In this document: positions 43,938 to 53,069 of the stretch, piece after piece
Layout: each line of letters begins with the position of its first letter
Numbering within the stretch: position 1 is the stretch's first letter
DNA from: Kineothrix alysoides
Lineage (GTDB): Bacteria; Bacillota; Clostridia; Lachnospirales; Lachnospiraceae
DNA: 64,000 nt
Assembly: GCF_000732725.1 (NCBI RefSeq)
Contig: NZ_JPNB01000003.1
Coordinates: forward strand, 62,001 to 126,000
Direction: 5' to 3'
Notes under the pieces: model-generated
Told to the model about the DNA's origin: nothing
The model's database searches: none
What the model saw: the letters and a program-made list of their open reading frames with translations, nothing else
Made by a program: the position numbers and the translations under genes

Positions 43938-46370
43938 TTATACAATAATCCGATGCCTTTTCCCGTCATCCTGAAGCATGACTCTATTCCCCTGAATTGA
44001 TCTGTCATCCACGGTAATTGCTTCCGTTATCAGTATTCCCTTGCTTCTGCTTTCAACACTAATCTCATAGGAAGAACTCCCGTATTTGTATTCAATGGAA
44101 AAGTCACCGAAGCTTGCCGGCGTTGCCGGATCAATGATCAGCTCATTTCCCTCTTTGCGAATACCCAGAAACCAATTTAATAATCCTTGGTACATCCAGC
44201 CTGCGGAACCGGTATACCAGCTCCAGCCGCCTCTTCCCGTATAAGGCGGACTTAAGGATATATCCGCCGTCATTACATACGGCTCCTTTTCATACTTAAG
44301 CACATCTTTCCTGTTTTGCGTAATGTGAATCGGATTCAATATGGTAAACAAGGTCTCCGCCATGCTGTAATCATGCAGCATCGATGTGGCAATTGCCAGC
44401 CAGACCGCCGCATGAGTATACTGACCTCCGTTTTCACGTATGCCGGGGATATAATTTTTAATATAACCCGGATTTTTGTTCGTCTTATTAAAGGGAGGGG
44501 CAAGAAGTAAGGAAAGGGCATCCTCTTCCCTTACCAGATAACGCCAGGCCGACTGCATTGCCGCCTCTGTCCGTTCCTTTCCCGCTCCCTTCGATATTAC
44601 GCTCCACGACTGGCTGATGGAATCTATCCTGCACTCATCGTTTTCCTTCGATCCGAGCTTTGAGCCATCGTCATAAAAAGCCCGAAGGTACCACTCCCCA
44701 TCCCATGCATTCTCTTCAATGCTTTGAAGCAGGGCTTCCCGCTTCTTCTCCAATTCCCGGCCATAGGCCCCATCACCTTCCTGATGGCACAGAGGAATAA
44801 AATCGCTAAGCACAGTATACAAAAACCAGGCCAGCCAGACGCTTTCTCCTTTTTCCTGCATCCCCACCTCATTCATACCGTCATTCCAGTCACCTCCTCC
44901 CATAAGAGGAAGTCCGTGTTCTCCGAAACGAGTTCTATCGATGGCTTTTTTGCAATGCTCATAGACACTTTCTATGCGCTCGGAAATCTCCGGTACAAAC
45001 ATGATCTCCTGTTGTTCATCTCTAAGTGCCGGGCCCTTAATATAAGATACTGACTCCTTTAGGATTGACGAGTCTCCGGTACCTCGGATATAGGCAACCG
45101 TGCAATAAGGCAACCACAGCAAATCATCGGTTATTCTCGTCCTTACCCCGATTCCCATCGGAGGATGCCACCAATGCTGCACATCCCCTTCTTCAAACTG
45201 CCGGCTGCAGGCAATCAGAATTTGCCTGCGTAATATGCCCGGATCTGCAATGAGAAGTGAAAGGGAATCCTGAAGCTGATCCCGGTATCCATATGCTCCT
45301 CCGCACTGATAAAAGCCTGCCCTTGCCTGAATACGGCAAGACACCGTCTGATAGAGCAGCCAGCCGTTAACAAGGATATCCACCGCCCTATCCTTCGTCT
45401 TTACCTGAACCGTCCCTAATAATCCATCCCAGTGGGCTTTCACCCTGTCAAACTCTTTTTCAGCGGCAGCACACGCTCGATACTTATCTTTCATTTTATA
45501 TATCTCGTTAAGACTTTTACTCTGTCCCAGTCCGAATAGTACCTCCTTGCACTCCTGCGGCTGCATTACAACGGATATCTGAATCGCTCCACAGGGGTCA
45601 AAGCATACACCCGTATTGCAGGATAACTTTACTTCCGCTCCCCGCGGAGCTCGGATGCTGCTCCCGTGCCCCAGAAACTCCTGTCTGTCTCCGGTATAGC
45701 CGACTACTGTTTCACTGGAAAACAGGTAGGAATAAATGTTTTGAAAGTTCATGGCATAAATGTTCTTTGCGTATAAGCATTCATTCTCATTATCATAGGA
45801 GGTCAGAATGTAGGGGCTGGTATGCTCCCTCACCGTCCCCATGACCCATTCCACATAATAGGTCAAGCTCAGGTATTTCACTTTATCCGAACGGTTCGTG
45901 AGCTTGAGATTCCAAAGCTTCAACGACTCATCCAAAGGGGTAAAAACCGTCAGTTCCTGACCGATAAGCGCCTCCTCATGAAGGAATCTGCTGTATCCGA
46001 AACCATGCCTTACCCGGTATATACCCCGGTCGGACCTTCCAAGGGACATAGGTGTCATTACCTCACCGGTCATTTCATCCAGAATATAGATTGCTTCAGA
46101 GGCTCTGTCACTTACGGGATCGTTGGACCAGGGCGTAATCTTATTTTCCCTGCTGTTGATACTCCAGGTGAAGCCGGCCCCCGACTCAGATATTTGGAAT
46201 CCAAAGCTCTCATTCGAAATAACATTAATCCAGGGAACCGGCGGTCTGTTATTACCCTCCAGCAGAATTTCATATTCTCTGCCTTCATTGGCAAACCCCC
46301 CGAATCCATTAAAAAACTCGTGATTTTGCGTTTCTTCTTCCTGTGCCGTCTGTGCATATGCTTTGTCCAA
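43938..46370 (-). CDS. GH94 phosphorylase part of a split cyclic beta-1,2-glucan synthase
   Basis: 810 residues corresponding to the C-terminal GH94 part of NdvB/Cgs-type synthases. It shows the N-terminal supersandwich (FNGFGGFANEGREYEI, PWINVISNESFGFQISESG, NSRENKITPWSNDPVSDRA), then the (alpha/alpha)6 barrel with GAYGYRDQLQDS, HWWHPPMGIGVRTRITDD and the general-acid Asp in GGGDWNDGMN near 493. In the known enzymes this domain controls glucan chain length by phosphorolysis. TTG 46370 is the start: TAAGGAGG lies 8 bases before it and 20 bases separate it from the upstream stop, in another frame. A separate subunit is thus translated. Confidence 0.85.
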   Translation of the reverse strand: MDKAYAQTAQEEETQNHEFFNGFGGFANEGREYEILLEGNNRPPVPWINVISNESFGFQISESGAGFTWSINSRENKITPWSNDPVSDRASEAIYILDEMTGEVMTPMSLGRSDRGIYRVRHGFGYSRFLHEEALIGQELTVFTPLDESLKLWNLKLTNRSDKVKYLSLTYYVEWVMGTVREHTSPYILTSYDNENECLYAKNIYAMNFQNIYSYLFSSETVVGYTGDRQEFLGHGSSIRAPRGAEVKLSCNTGVCFDPCGAIQISVVMQPQECKEVLFGLGQSKSLNEIYKMKDKYRACAAAEKEFDRVKAHWDGLLGTVQVKTKDRAVDILVNGWLLYQTVSCRIQARAGFYQCGGAYGYRDQLQDSLSLLIADPGILRRQILIACSRQFEEGDVQHWWHPPMGIGVRTRITDDLLWLPYCTVAYIRGTGDSSILKESVSYIKGPALRDEQQEIMFVPEISERIESVYEHCKKAIDRTRFGEHGLPLMGGGDWNDGMNEVGMQEKGESVWLAWFLYTVLSDFIPLCHQEGDGAYGRELEKKREALLQSIEENAWDGEWYLRAFYDDGSKLGSKENDECRIDSISQSWSVISKGAGKERTEAAMQSAWRYLVREEDALSLLLAPPFNKTNKNPGYIKNYIPGIRENGGQYTHAAVWLAIATSMLHDYSMAETLFTILNPIHITQNRKDVLKYEKEPYVMTADISLSPPYTGRGGWSWYTGSAGWMYQGLLNWFLGIRKEGNELIIDPATPASFGDFSIEYKYGSSSYEISVESRSKGILITEAITVDDRSIQGNRVMLQDDGKRHRIIV

Positions 46371-46390
46371 AGCCTCTTCCTCCTTAACGC

Positions 46391-49300
46391 CTAATATTCT
46401 TCGAGCAACTCATACAGATTCTCTTTACCATTGGTAAAATAAATCCCGGTTCTCTCCGGAAATACAACCTGTGCTACCGTATACAGCAAGTCGATTTCCG
46501 CCGGTTTCATCTCATACGTATGCAGGGTGAAAAAGCTTGGCTTCTCGCTTCCCGAATCATAAATTCGAAGAGAGCTGGTCATATCGTTTATTAATTCATC
46601 CACTTCCTGAAGATAACCATGCTTGGAATCAATCAGGATAACCAGGTCTACCATAACGTGGTTGGTTCTAAGATATTCGTAAGCCTTTAATACATCCTTC
46701 ACAATCCTTTCCGCTTCCATAGACCGGACCATTAGAAGCAGAATAGGATTATCGCCGGATATGCCGAATTTCCATAAGGAACTCTGATTCAAAAAGTTTC
46801 GTCTTATATTTTCATTCGGCCCTCTGTAAATACTTGCGGGATAGAAAATCGGACTGATCAGATCCTGAAAAGCATTCAGCTGGTTTCTGGTAATCTCCAG
46901 ATACTTTAACTCCAGATTCTTTTGAAGCCTAAATTTTTCCAAAATATCATCGATCCTATAACTTACATTCAATTCCCCTGCTATTTTTATTGCTTCCTCC
47001 TTACTGCCGCATACTCCGGTAATGAAAGAAATACAGACAGATTCCCCTGCTCCTATGCTAAGCTGCGCCCGCAGGCTCATAATCGGATCATTACAAAAAC
47101 CTGAATTATTGAAAAAAGCGACGCTGTTCACCACGCAGTCAGGATTCTCCAGCGTATTGTTTCTTCCAATAAATCGTTTTCTGTCATTTTCATATTCTAT
47201 TTTCTTACACAGTGCCGTTCCCGTTCTTATCATATGCATCACGTAAGAACTATCATTTTTCTTCTTCCTCCGCCTTTTGGCAAGAAATATCTCCTGCTCT
47301 TCCAGATATTCACTTTCCAGAAAGAGCTTGTTAAATGCGGGATGGCTTAATTCCGCCAAATGAGTATCATCCACCACTTCCAAATAGCTGGTCACTTCCA
47401 GTTGTTTTTCTTCATTCCCGTGATTGGTAAATGTAATCTTACGTATCTCAAGATTACGATCCGCATCCAGACTGACGATCATGTCTGATGAAATATCTCC
47501 GTCCTTGCGCTTAAATTCCACCTGATGAGGACAAAAAACTACCTGATAGCTCTCCGGTTCCGTTCTTGTAGGGTGATAGGCAGCGCTCCAAAGCTTCCCC
47601 TGCTTCATGTCCTTAATATAAATATAATTACCTGTATTCTCATAAATATCCGGTCGAAAACGGTAAAGCATCCGGTCCTCATATTTACTGAAGCCGTCTC
47701 CATCCGATGTTATCATCAGTGAATACTTACCGTTTGACAAATAATTTACAACCGGTGCATTCACGCCTGCACTTCCTATCGTTCTGCTGCTGTATATACT
47801 TTCTTTAAAAAGAGACTTCCCGATTTTTATTGTATATCCCTGTCTGGCAATGGAAATCAAATAGGACTGACGCTTCTCTTCCAGTAATACTTCCGAGGCC
47901 TTTATTATCATCTCCGCATGGAACCGCTCTCTAAGGATACCCTCATTCAGATAATTATTGATTGCAGCCAGATTCATCCCTTGATGATGTGCCATATAGG
48001 ATTTTACAATACAGTAAGGCGTCATCTCCATGGAATTCGGCACATCGAAATCAACGGACTCATAGAAACCGTAAACGCCGAAGGCACCTAATTCTTTCAG
48101 CCTCCTTAAATTACTCATGCATTCCTCTTGTGCAATATCCAGAGCCAGCATTGTCGCATATGGGGTGGCCACCATGGAATTCTTACGGACCGGCTGAAGC
48201 CTTATCTTTGGAACACCAAAGGCTTTGTACTGATAGTTAGAGTTTAGGTCAAAACGATAATACTGGGATTCCGATATCCCCCATGGTATCCGGGCCTCCT
48301 TCGCATACTTCATCTGCTGGAGTACCGCTGCCCTGGAAGTTTGCGCGTAGACAGAGCCTTCATATTCTTTGAATACGAGATTAGGCATCAGATATTCGAA
48401 CATCGTGCCGCTCCAGGATACGAAGCATGGAATACCTCCTACGATAGTCAGAGGCCTTCCCAATTTATACCAATGCTTTAACGGCACTTTTCCCAGGGAT
48501 ATTGCAAGAAGGCTTGTGAGTGCCGATTCCGATGCCATCAGATCATAGCATCCATCATCCAGCATGTTCGAGGATACATGATATCCGATATGGAATAACA
48601 TTCTCTTTTCATTAAATAAGAAGTGGAAATCTGCCTCTTCCAAAAAGCCGTCTATTTTATCGCATATCACTTTGATACGCCTGATCATGCCGTTTGCGAA
48701 TTCATTGCCCTCCGCTGCGATAAGACGAAGCGTAGGATAAGAAGAAAAGTTCTCTTCCTTCAGTCCTAAATCAGACGCTTCATTAATAATGCTGTCAATG
48801 AGATTCATCAATTGCCTGGTCTGGCGATAGTGCGCAGATGGCCTAAGCTCTCTGATACTTAAGTTTTCGCGAATCTCCGCAATATCTTCTATTAACTCAC
48901 CTATTTTTGTATACTCAGGCTTAAGCCCGTTTCCGGCAGGATTGCCTGTCCTCATCTGCATTTCTTCGTTGCTGTTCTTAAGCAGGGACCTGAGTTCATA
49001 TATAAAATTATCCGGAAATACAGGCTTGTCAATCTGCTCCAAAAGTCCATTTTTCAGAGCGACCAGATGCCCTAGAAAGTTACCGCTGTCTACGGTCGAT
49101 ATATAGGCAGGAGCCAGCACCTCTAATGTCTTGATATGATACCAGTTGTAGAGATGTCCCTTATATTTCAACATTTTCTGAACCGTTTCCATTAGCTTTT
49201 CCACGGCTTCAACCGTAGCGCTAAAAGTTTCAAACCCGAAATCTCTGGCGGACAGAATTGCCAGAAACTGAAGTCCGATATTAGTCGGGGATGTTTTATC

Positions 49301-52300
49301 GCTTATTTTTCTAACTACCGAAGTCTGGTAATTATCCGGACAAAGCCAGTTATTTTCCTTTGTAGAAAATTCCTTGAAAAACTGCCAGGTTCTGCGTGCG
49401 GTTTCTAAAAGCAGCTCGACATCCTGCGCTTTGTCCCTCGCAGGAAGAGTCTTCTCCGGCTGACTGATCCGGTATGCGATTTCAAATGCAAGGCTCCAAT
49501 CAGCAATTACAATTGCTGCCAGAATGATTCCTGCCGGGTTCAAATATCCCATAAATAAAATTATTGCAAGCAGGAACGCCGGAAGAAAGGAGCTCCACAT
49601 AGTAAGGAAGTATCCTTTTCGAGTATTGACAATGGAAGCATCCACTGCTTCCGCCGTATTCCAGCGCAGCAGATTCTTTTTACTTATAAAGATCCGATAC
49701 AATGTTCTGACGATAGCATCCGATGCTACGTAAGCGCGGTAAGGGGTAATGGTAAACTCCAAAAATGCCCTTTTAAGCATCGTGGCAATTTCTTTAAAGA
49801 AGCTCTTATAAACAAGCACAAGTTTCGGCCGTAACAGCTTCTGAACAAGCACTGAAAACAACAAAAGTACCAGAGCAAATATATCATTAAAGAAAACAAG
49901 GGGTAACCAAAGATAATATGCGTTTGGCACCCATGCCAGATTCAACAGTACAAGCAACGTCTTACTTAAGGGAACCAGACTTCTTCTCAGGTTGTCAAAG
50001 ACTTTCCACTTTGACAATGCCTGCAAATTCTTCCCGTCCTTCGTCCTCTTCATGAACAGCCAAGGCAGCAACTGCCAGTCCCCGCGCAGCCACCGGTGTT
50101 CCCTTTGGGTAAAGGATAAAACGCTGCCGGGAAAAGTATCCATAATCTTGGCCGTGCTGGAAAAAGCTGTCCGCGCATAGCAGCTCTCAAAAAGGTCATG
50201 ACTGAGAATCCGGTTTTCCGGCACCTTATTTTGAAGCACCTTCTGGAAAGCCTTAATATCATAGATGCCTTTTCCTATATAGATTCCTTCGTCCCAAATA
50301 TCCTGATAGATATCCGATATCACACTCCCATAATGAGCGAGGCCCGATTCTCCTCCGAAGATTTTCGTAAACCTGCTGCCGTTCTTATCCACAATATGAT
50401 TTCTTACGGAAGGCTGGATGATGACATAGCCCTCTTTCACCTTTTGCCCCGCCAAATCCAGAATTGGTTTATTCAGAGGATGATCGATGAGCCCTACCAG
50501 TCTCGAAGCATTATCATGAATCAGGTTTGTATCTGCATCCAATGTAATGACATACCGGAAGGTAGTAAGAAGCTTTTCATCGCAGTAAATAGCGGAAAAA
50601 GAGGTATTCTCTCTTTCCATCCCATTTAAAAGACTGTTGAATTCTTCCAGCTTCCCTCTCTTACGCTCCCATCCCATATAACAATTCTCCGCCTTATTCC
50701 ATTTGCGGCGGCGCAGGAACAGCGAAAAACGCTGATGCTCTGACGGATATAGCTCATTCAGTTCATTCATACGCGAGACAAGAGCACTTTCAATCACCCC
50801 ATCCTTTGGCGTAGACTGGTCCGGGGAATCCTCGAAATCAAGCATCAATGCAAAATAAAGATTGGACTGCCTGTTTGCCAGATAATGTTTTTGAAGACGG
50901 TCCATATACTGAAGCCCTTGTTCCTTAGATGAAACGATAACCGGCATGACCACAAAGGTTCTCGCTTCCTCCGGTATTTCCTCATGATAATCCAGATAAG
51001 GGAGCTTCTTAGCCTTGATACTTCTTGTAAATATAAAATTTGTAATCTCTATGGAAATGCCCATCAGAAGCGGCATTGACGCCAAAAGGATAATTGCATT
51101 GCGGCTGGTATTCTGCAGCCCGCCAAGGGTCCGGAACGTATAGAGCAGGAAGACACTCAGCCCCGGAATTATGAGAAAAAGTGCAAGAAAATAAAGAAGG
51201 CCTTTTATATTCATCCTTTTCTTAATACTTTCCGGAGCAGGCTTTCCTAATGCCTTTGCCTTCAAAACCGGATAACCGTTTCCCAAAAGATAGGCCCCTA
51301 CATGATGAGAACAATGCAGGTCATCCCTTCCCTCTGCGGCCAGTTCCAAACAGTTCTTCGCTACCTCCTCTTCTCTCAGCCGGTGACGAAGCGCCAATTT
51401 AACGATGACCTCACGGTACATGCCCTTGGCTTGTGCTTCCATCTTTGCATAGACACCATCCGGATCCTGTGACAAAATTTGCTCCAGGCAGGAATGTTCC
51501 TCAAAGAACTTTTCTTCATCCATTTCATTGATGTCTCGCAGGCTGACGATTAAAGTTCTGATATTTGTCTCAAGAAACGATTCAATCTTTCCTTCTTCCA
51601 GAAAGATTCCTGAGGCCTTCACCTGTCTTTCCATGGAAGTAAAATGATATTCCAGATATCTTTGAATGGATGCCTCATCGAAAGACATGTTCTTCAGCAA
51701 GTATATTACATGGGCATGAAACGAGTAATTCAGCTTTAAACTATCCTTTATTTTGCAAAGCAGTGCAGATATACTGACCGGTCCTTGCTTATTTGCGAGC
51801 TTATCCCAAAGAAAGTCTTCCGCTTTTGATTTTACATCGATAATATCAAGAATTTCATCCGAGATATCGAGGATTTCTTCAAGAATGCAAAAACCGAGCA
51901 TCTCCGGTAAGACCCATATTTCCTTATCCGTCAGCAACACCTTTTGCTGATAAGCCTTAAGCATCAGGCTAATATTTTCTTCACTTAAATGCCCGCCGGA
52001 AAGAGCTACCATCTTTTTTGCTACAACATAAACACGGGGAAAGTTACAGTTTTCCTTTCCCTTCAGAACCGGTAATACGGCATAGCTCGTTCCTGAGGTG
52101 CGCACTTTTTTAATCTCCCGGTACAACATCTGGAAATTGTCAAAGAGCCAGCGCGCTGCCGGAATCAGGGAAATCATATCACCCGATACGGCAGAGATGT
52201 TATCTCTGATTATATTTAGTTTTATATATGCAGCCTGATTATAGTCGCTAAGAACAAAGCTATATCTGGTCAGCTTGACCTGACTATGGCTTTCTGCCAG

Positions 52301-52510
52301 AATAAGCATCTGCTTTTCCCACTCACTCGGACCGGATTTCTCTTCCTCTTTTAGGGAATTTACCGGGAAATGTACTTTCTTCCCCCAATATTTGAGCCGA
52401 TAATATAACATTAATAGAACAAAACCAAATAATGCAATCACCAGCAATAAAACGACCAGCATAAACGGTGAATTTATATAAAAAATAATTCCTTTGAATA
52501 AATCCTGCAA
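46391..52510 (-). CDS. Cyclic beta-1,2-glucan synthase, GT84 and cyclisation part
   Basis: 2039 residues from TTG 52510 (AAGGAGG, 8-base gap); the frame is open to 52687 but without a ribosome site. A membrane helix lies near 12-35, and more in residues 450-520 and 855-980. The GT84 glycosyltransferase shows TLDADTNLIHDNASR near 655 and REHRWLRGDWQLLPW near 805. The glycoamylase-like (GH189-type) domain follows, with SPTNIGLQFLAILSARDFGF near 1075, FVSWSGTMFEYLMPNL and KSYMAHHQGMNLAAINNYL near 1505. A GH94-type sandwich fills the last 480 residues. It should polymerise UDP-glucose into beta-1,2-glucan and cyclise it. The remaining GH94 part is the next gene. Confidence 0.85.
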   Translation of the reverse strand: MQDLFKGIIFYINSPFMLVVLLLVIALFGFVLLMLYYRLKYWGKKVHFPVNSLKEEEKSGPSEWEKQMLILAESHSQVKLTRYSFVLSDYNQAAYIKLNIIRDNISAVSGDMISLIPAARWLFDNFQMLYREIKKVRTSGTSYAVLPVLKGKENCNFPRVYVVAKKMVALSGGHLSEENISLMLKAYQQKVLLTDKEIWVLPEMLGFCILEEILDISDEILDIIDVKSKAEDFLWDKLANKQGPVSISALLCKIKDSLKLNYSFHAHVIYLLKNMSFDEASIQRYLEYHFTSMERQVKASGIFLEEGKIESFLETNIRTLIVSLRDINEMDEEKFFEEHSCLEQILSQDPDGVYAKMEAQAKGMYREVIVKLALRHRLREEEVAKNCLELAAEGRDDLHCSHHVGAYLLGNGYPVLKAKALGKPAPESIKKRMNIKGLLYFLALFLIIPGLSVFLLYTFRTLGGLQNTSRNAIILLASMPLLMGISIEITNFIFTRSIKAKKLPYLDYHEEIPEEARTFVVMPVIVSSKEQGLQYMDRLQKHYLANRQSNLYFALMLDFEDSPDQSTPKDGVIESALVSRMNELNELYPSEHQRFSLFLRRRKWNKAENCYMGWERKRGKLEEFNSLLNGMERENTSFSAIYCDEKLLTTFRYVITLDADTNLIHDNASRLVGLIDHPLNKPILDLAGQKVKEGYVIIQPSVRNHIVDKNGSRFTKIFGGESGLAHYGSVISDIYQDIWDEGIYIGKGIYDIKAFQKVLQNKVPENRILSHDLFESCYARTAFSSTAKIMDTFPGSVLSFTQREHRWLRGDWQLLPWLFMKRTKDGKNLQALSKWKVFDNLRRSLVPLSKTLLVLLNLAWVPNAYYLWLPLVFFNDIFALVLLLFSVLVQKLLRPKLVLVYKSFFKEIATMLKRAFLEFTITPYRAYVASDAIVRTLYRIFISKKNLLRWNTAEAVDASIVNTRKGYFLTMWSSFLPAFLLAIILFMGYLNPAGIILAAIVIADWSLAFEIAYRISQPEKTLPARDKAQDVELLLETARRTWQFFKEFSTKENNWLCPDNYQTSVVRKISDKTSPTNIGLQFLAILSARDFGFETFSATVEAVEKLMETVQKMLKYKGHLYNWYHIKTLEVLAPAYISTVDSGNFLGHLVALKNGLLEQIDKPVFPDNFIYELRSLLKNSNEEMQMRTGNPAGNGLKPEYTKIGELIEDIAEIRENLSIRELRPSAHYRQTRQLMNLIDSIINEASDLGLKEENFSSYPTLRLIAAEGNEFANGMIRRIKVICDKIDGFLEEADFHFLFNEKRMLFHIGYHVSSNMLDDGCYDLMASESALTSLLAISLGKVPLKHWYKLGRPLTIVGGIPCFVSWSGTMFEYLMPNLVFKEYEGSVYAQTSRAAVLQQMKYAKEARIPWGISESQYYRFDLNSNYQYKAFGVPKIRLQPVRKNSMVATPYATMLALDIAQEECMSNLRRLKELGAFGVYGFYESVDFDVPNSMEMTPYCIVKSYMAHHQGMNLAAINNYLNEGILRERFHAEMIIKASEVLLEEKRQSYLISIARQGYTIKIGKSLFKESIYSSRTIGSAGVNAPVVNYLSNGKYSLMITSDGDGFSKYEDRMLYRFRPDIYENTGNYIYIKDMKQGKLWSAAYHPTRTEPESYQVVFCPHQVEFKRKDGDISSDMIVSLDADRNLEIRKITFTNHGNEEKQLEVTSYLEVVDDTHLAELSHPAFNKLFLESEYLEEQEIFLAKRRRKKKNDSSYVMHMIRTGTALCKKIEYENDRKRFIGRNNTLENPDCVVNSVAFFNNSGFCNDPIMSLRAQLSIGAGESVCISFITGVCGSKEEAIKIAGELNVSYRIDDILEKFRLQKNLELKYLEITRNQLNAFQDLISPIFYPASIYRGPNENIRRNFLNQSSLWKFGISGDNPILLLMVRSMEAERIVKDVLKAYEYLRTNHVMVDLVILIDSKHGYLQEVDELINDMTSSLRIYDSGSEKPSFFTLHTYEMKPAEIDLLYTVAQVVFPERTGIYFTNGKENLYELLEEY

Positions 52511-52583
52511 TTGAAGTTCCTCCTTATTTAAGAAATCCTTCAAACATAATGACATCTCTTCACAGACAACCTGCTTATTTTTC

Positions 52584-52666
52584 AAGAACCAAAATGTGCT
52601 TCGCATCCTATTGCAGCCAGGCACTCCGGCAACATAGCTTTTGCTTGGGAGCGCGTAGCTGCGCAT
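52584..52666 (-). repeat. Dispersed repeat, copy A
   Basis: On the minus strand it contains GATGCGCAGCTACGCGC, then AAAAGCTAT, GGATGCGAAGCACATTTTGG and TTCTTGAA. It parallels copy B block for block over about 80 bases. Confidence 0.55.
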
Positions 52667-52685
52667 CGTTTGCCCTGAGGGCGGC

Positions 52686-52704
52686 ACGAGTGTTTTTCAC
52701 TCGT
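52686..52704. terminator. Hairpin upstream of the glucan synthase
   Basis: ACGAGTG-TTTTT-CACTCGT, perfect 7-bp stem. No T-run on either side; role unclear. Confidence 0.35.
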
Positions 52705-52908
52705 ATTTATATCATAGGAAGACAGTACTTTCACACGTTAAAACAACAAGGTTTTTTCTACGATATAAAAATAGCACAATACTGTATTATTGCACTTTTT
52801 ATCTTTTTTATTAATTACCTGCCAAATTTATATTATTTATACAGACCCCTTCCCGTTTTTCCATAAATCAGCAAAAGGGGAAACGGTTAACTTTTTTGTT
52901 CTTGGACA

Positions 52909-52989
52909 AAACAAAAGTGTGCTTCATACACTCTCATCGCCAAGGGCTTCAGCAGCACAGCTTTTATTCCGCGCGCGTAGCTGCGCATC
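52909..52989 (-). repeat. Dispersed repeat, copy B
   Basis: On the minus strand it contains GATGCGCAGCTACGCGCGCG, AAAAGCTGT, GTGTATGAAGCACACTTTTG and TTTTGTCC. A frame across it reads MRSYARGIKAVLLKPLAMRV; copy A reads MRSYALPSKSYVAGVPG in the same register. Between the copies (52710-52900) no gene is supported. Confidence 0.55.
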
Positions 52990-53026
52990 CATCTTTATGT
53001 AATAGGCGTATTTTCCTGTTACATAA

Positions 53027-53062
53027 AAAGAGCCTGCCTCCTTGAATAGAGACAGGCTCTTT
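53027..53062 (-). terminator. Rho-independent terminator of the large surface protein gene
   Basis: Perfect 10-bp arms AAAGAGCCTG / CAGGCTCTTT with TTTTTA following on the minus strand, 8 bases after the stop at 53070. Confidence 0.88.
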
Positions 53063-53069
53063 CTGTTTT

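Noticed and set aside
46371-46393. Programmed ribosomal frameshift joining the two synthase parts
   Set aside because: No slippery sequence is visible at the junction, and the second part has its own strong ribosome site and start codon.
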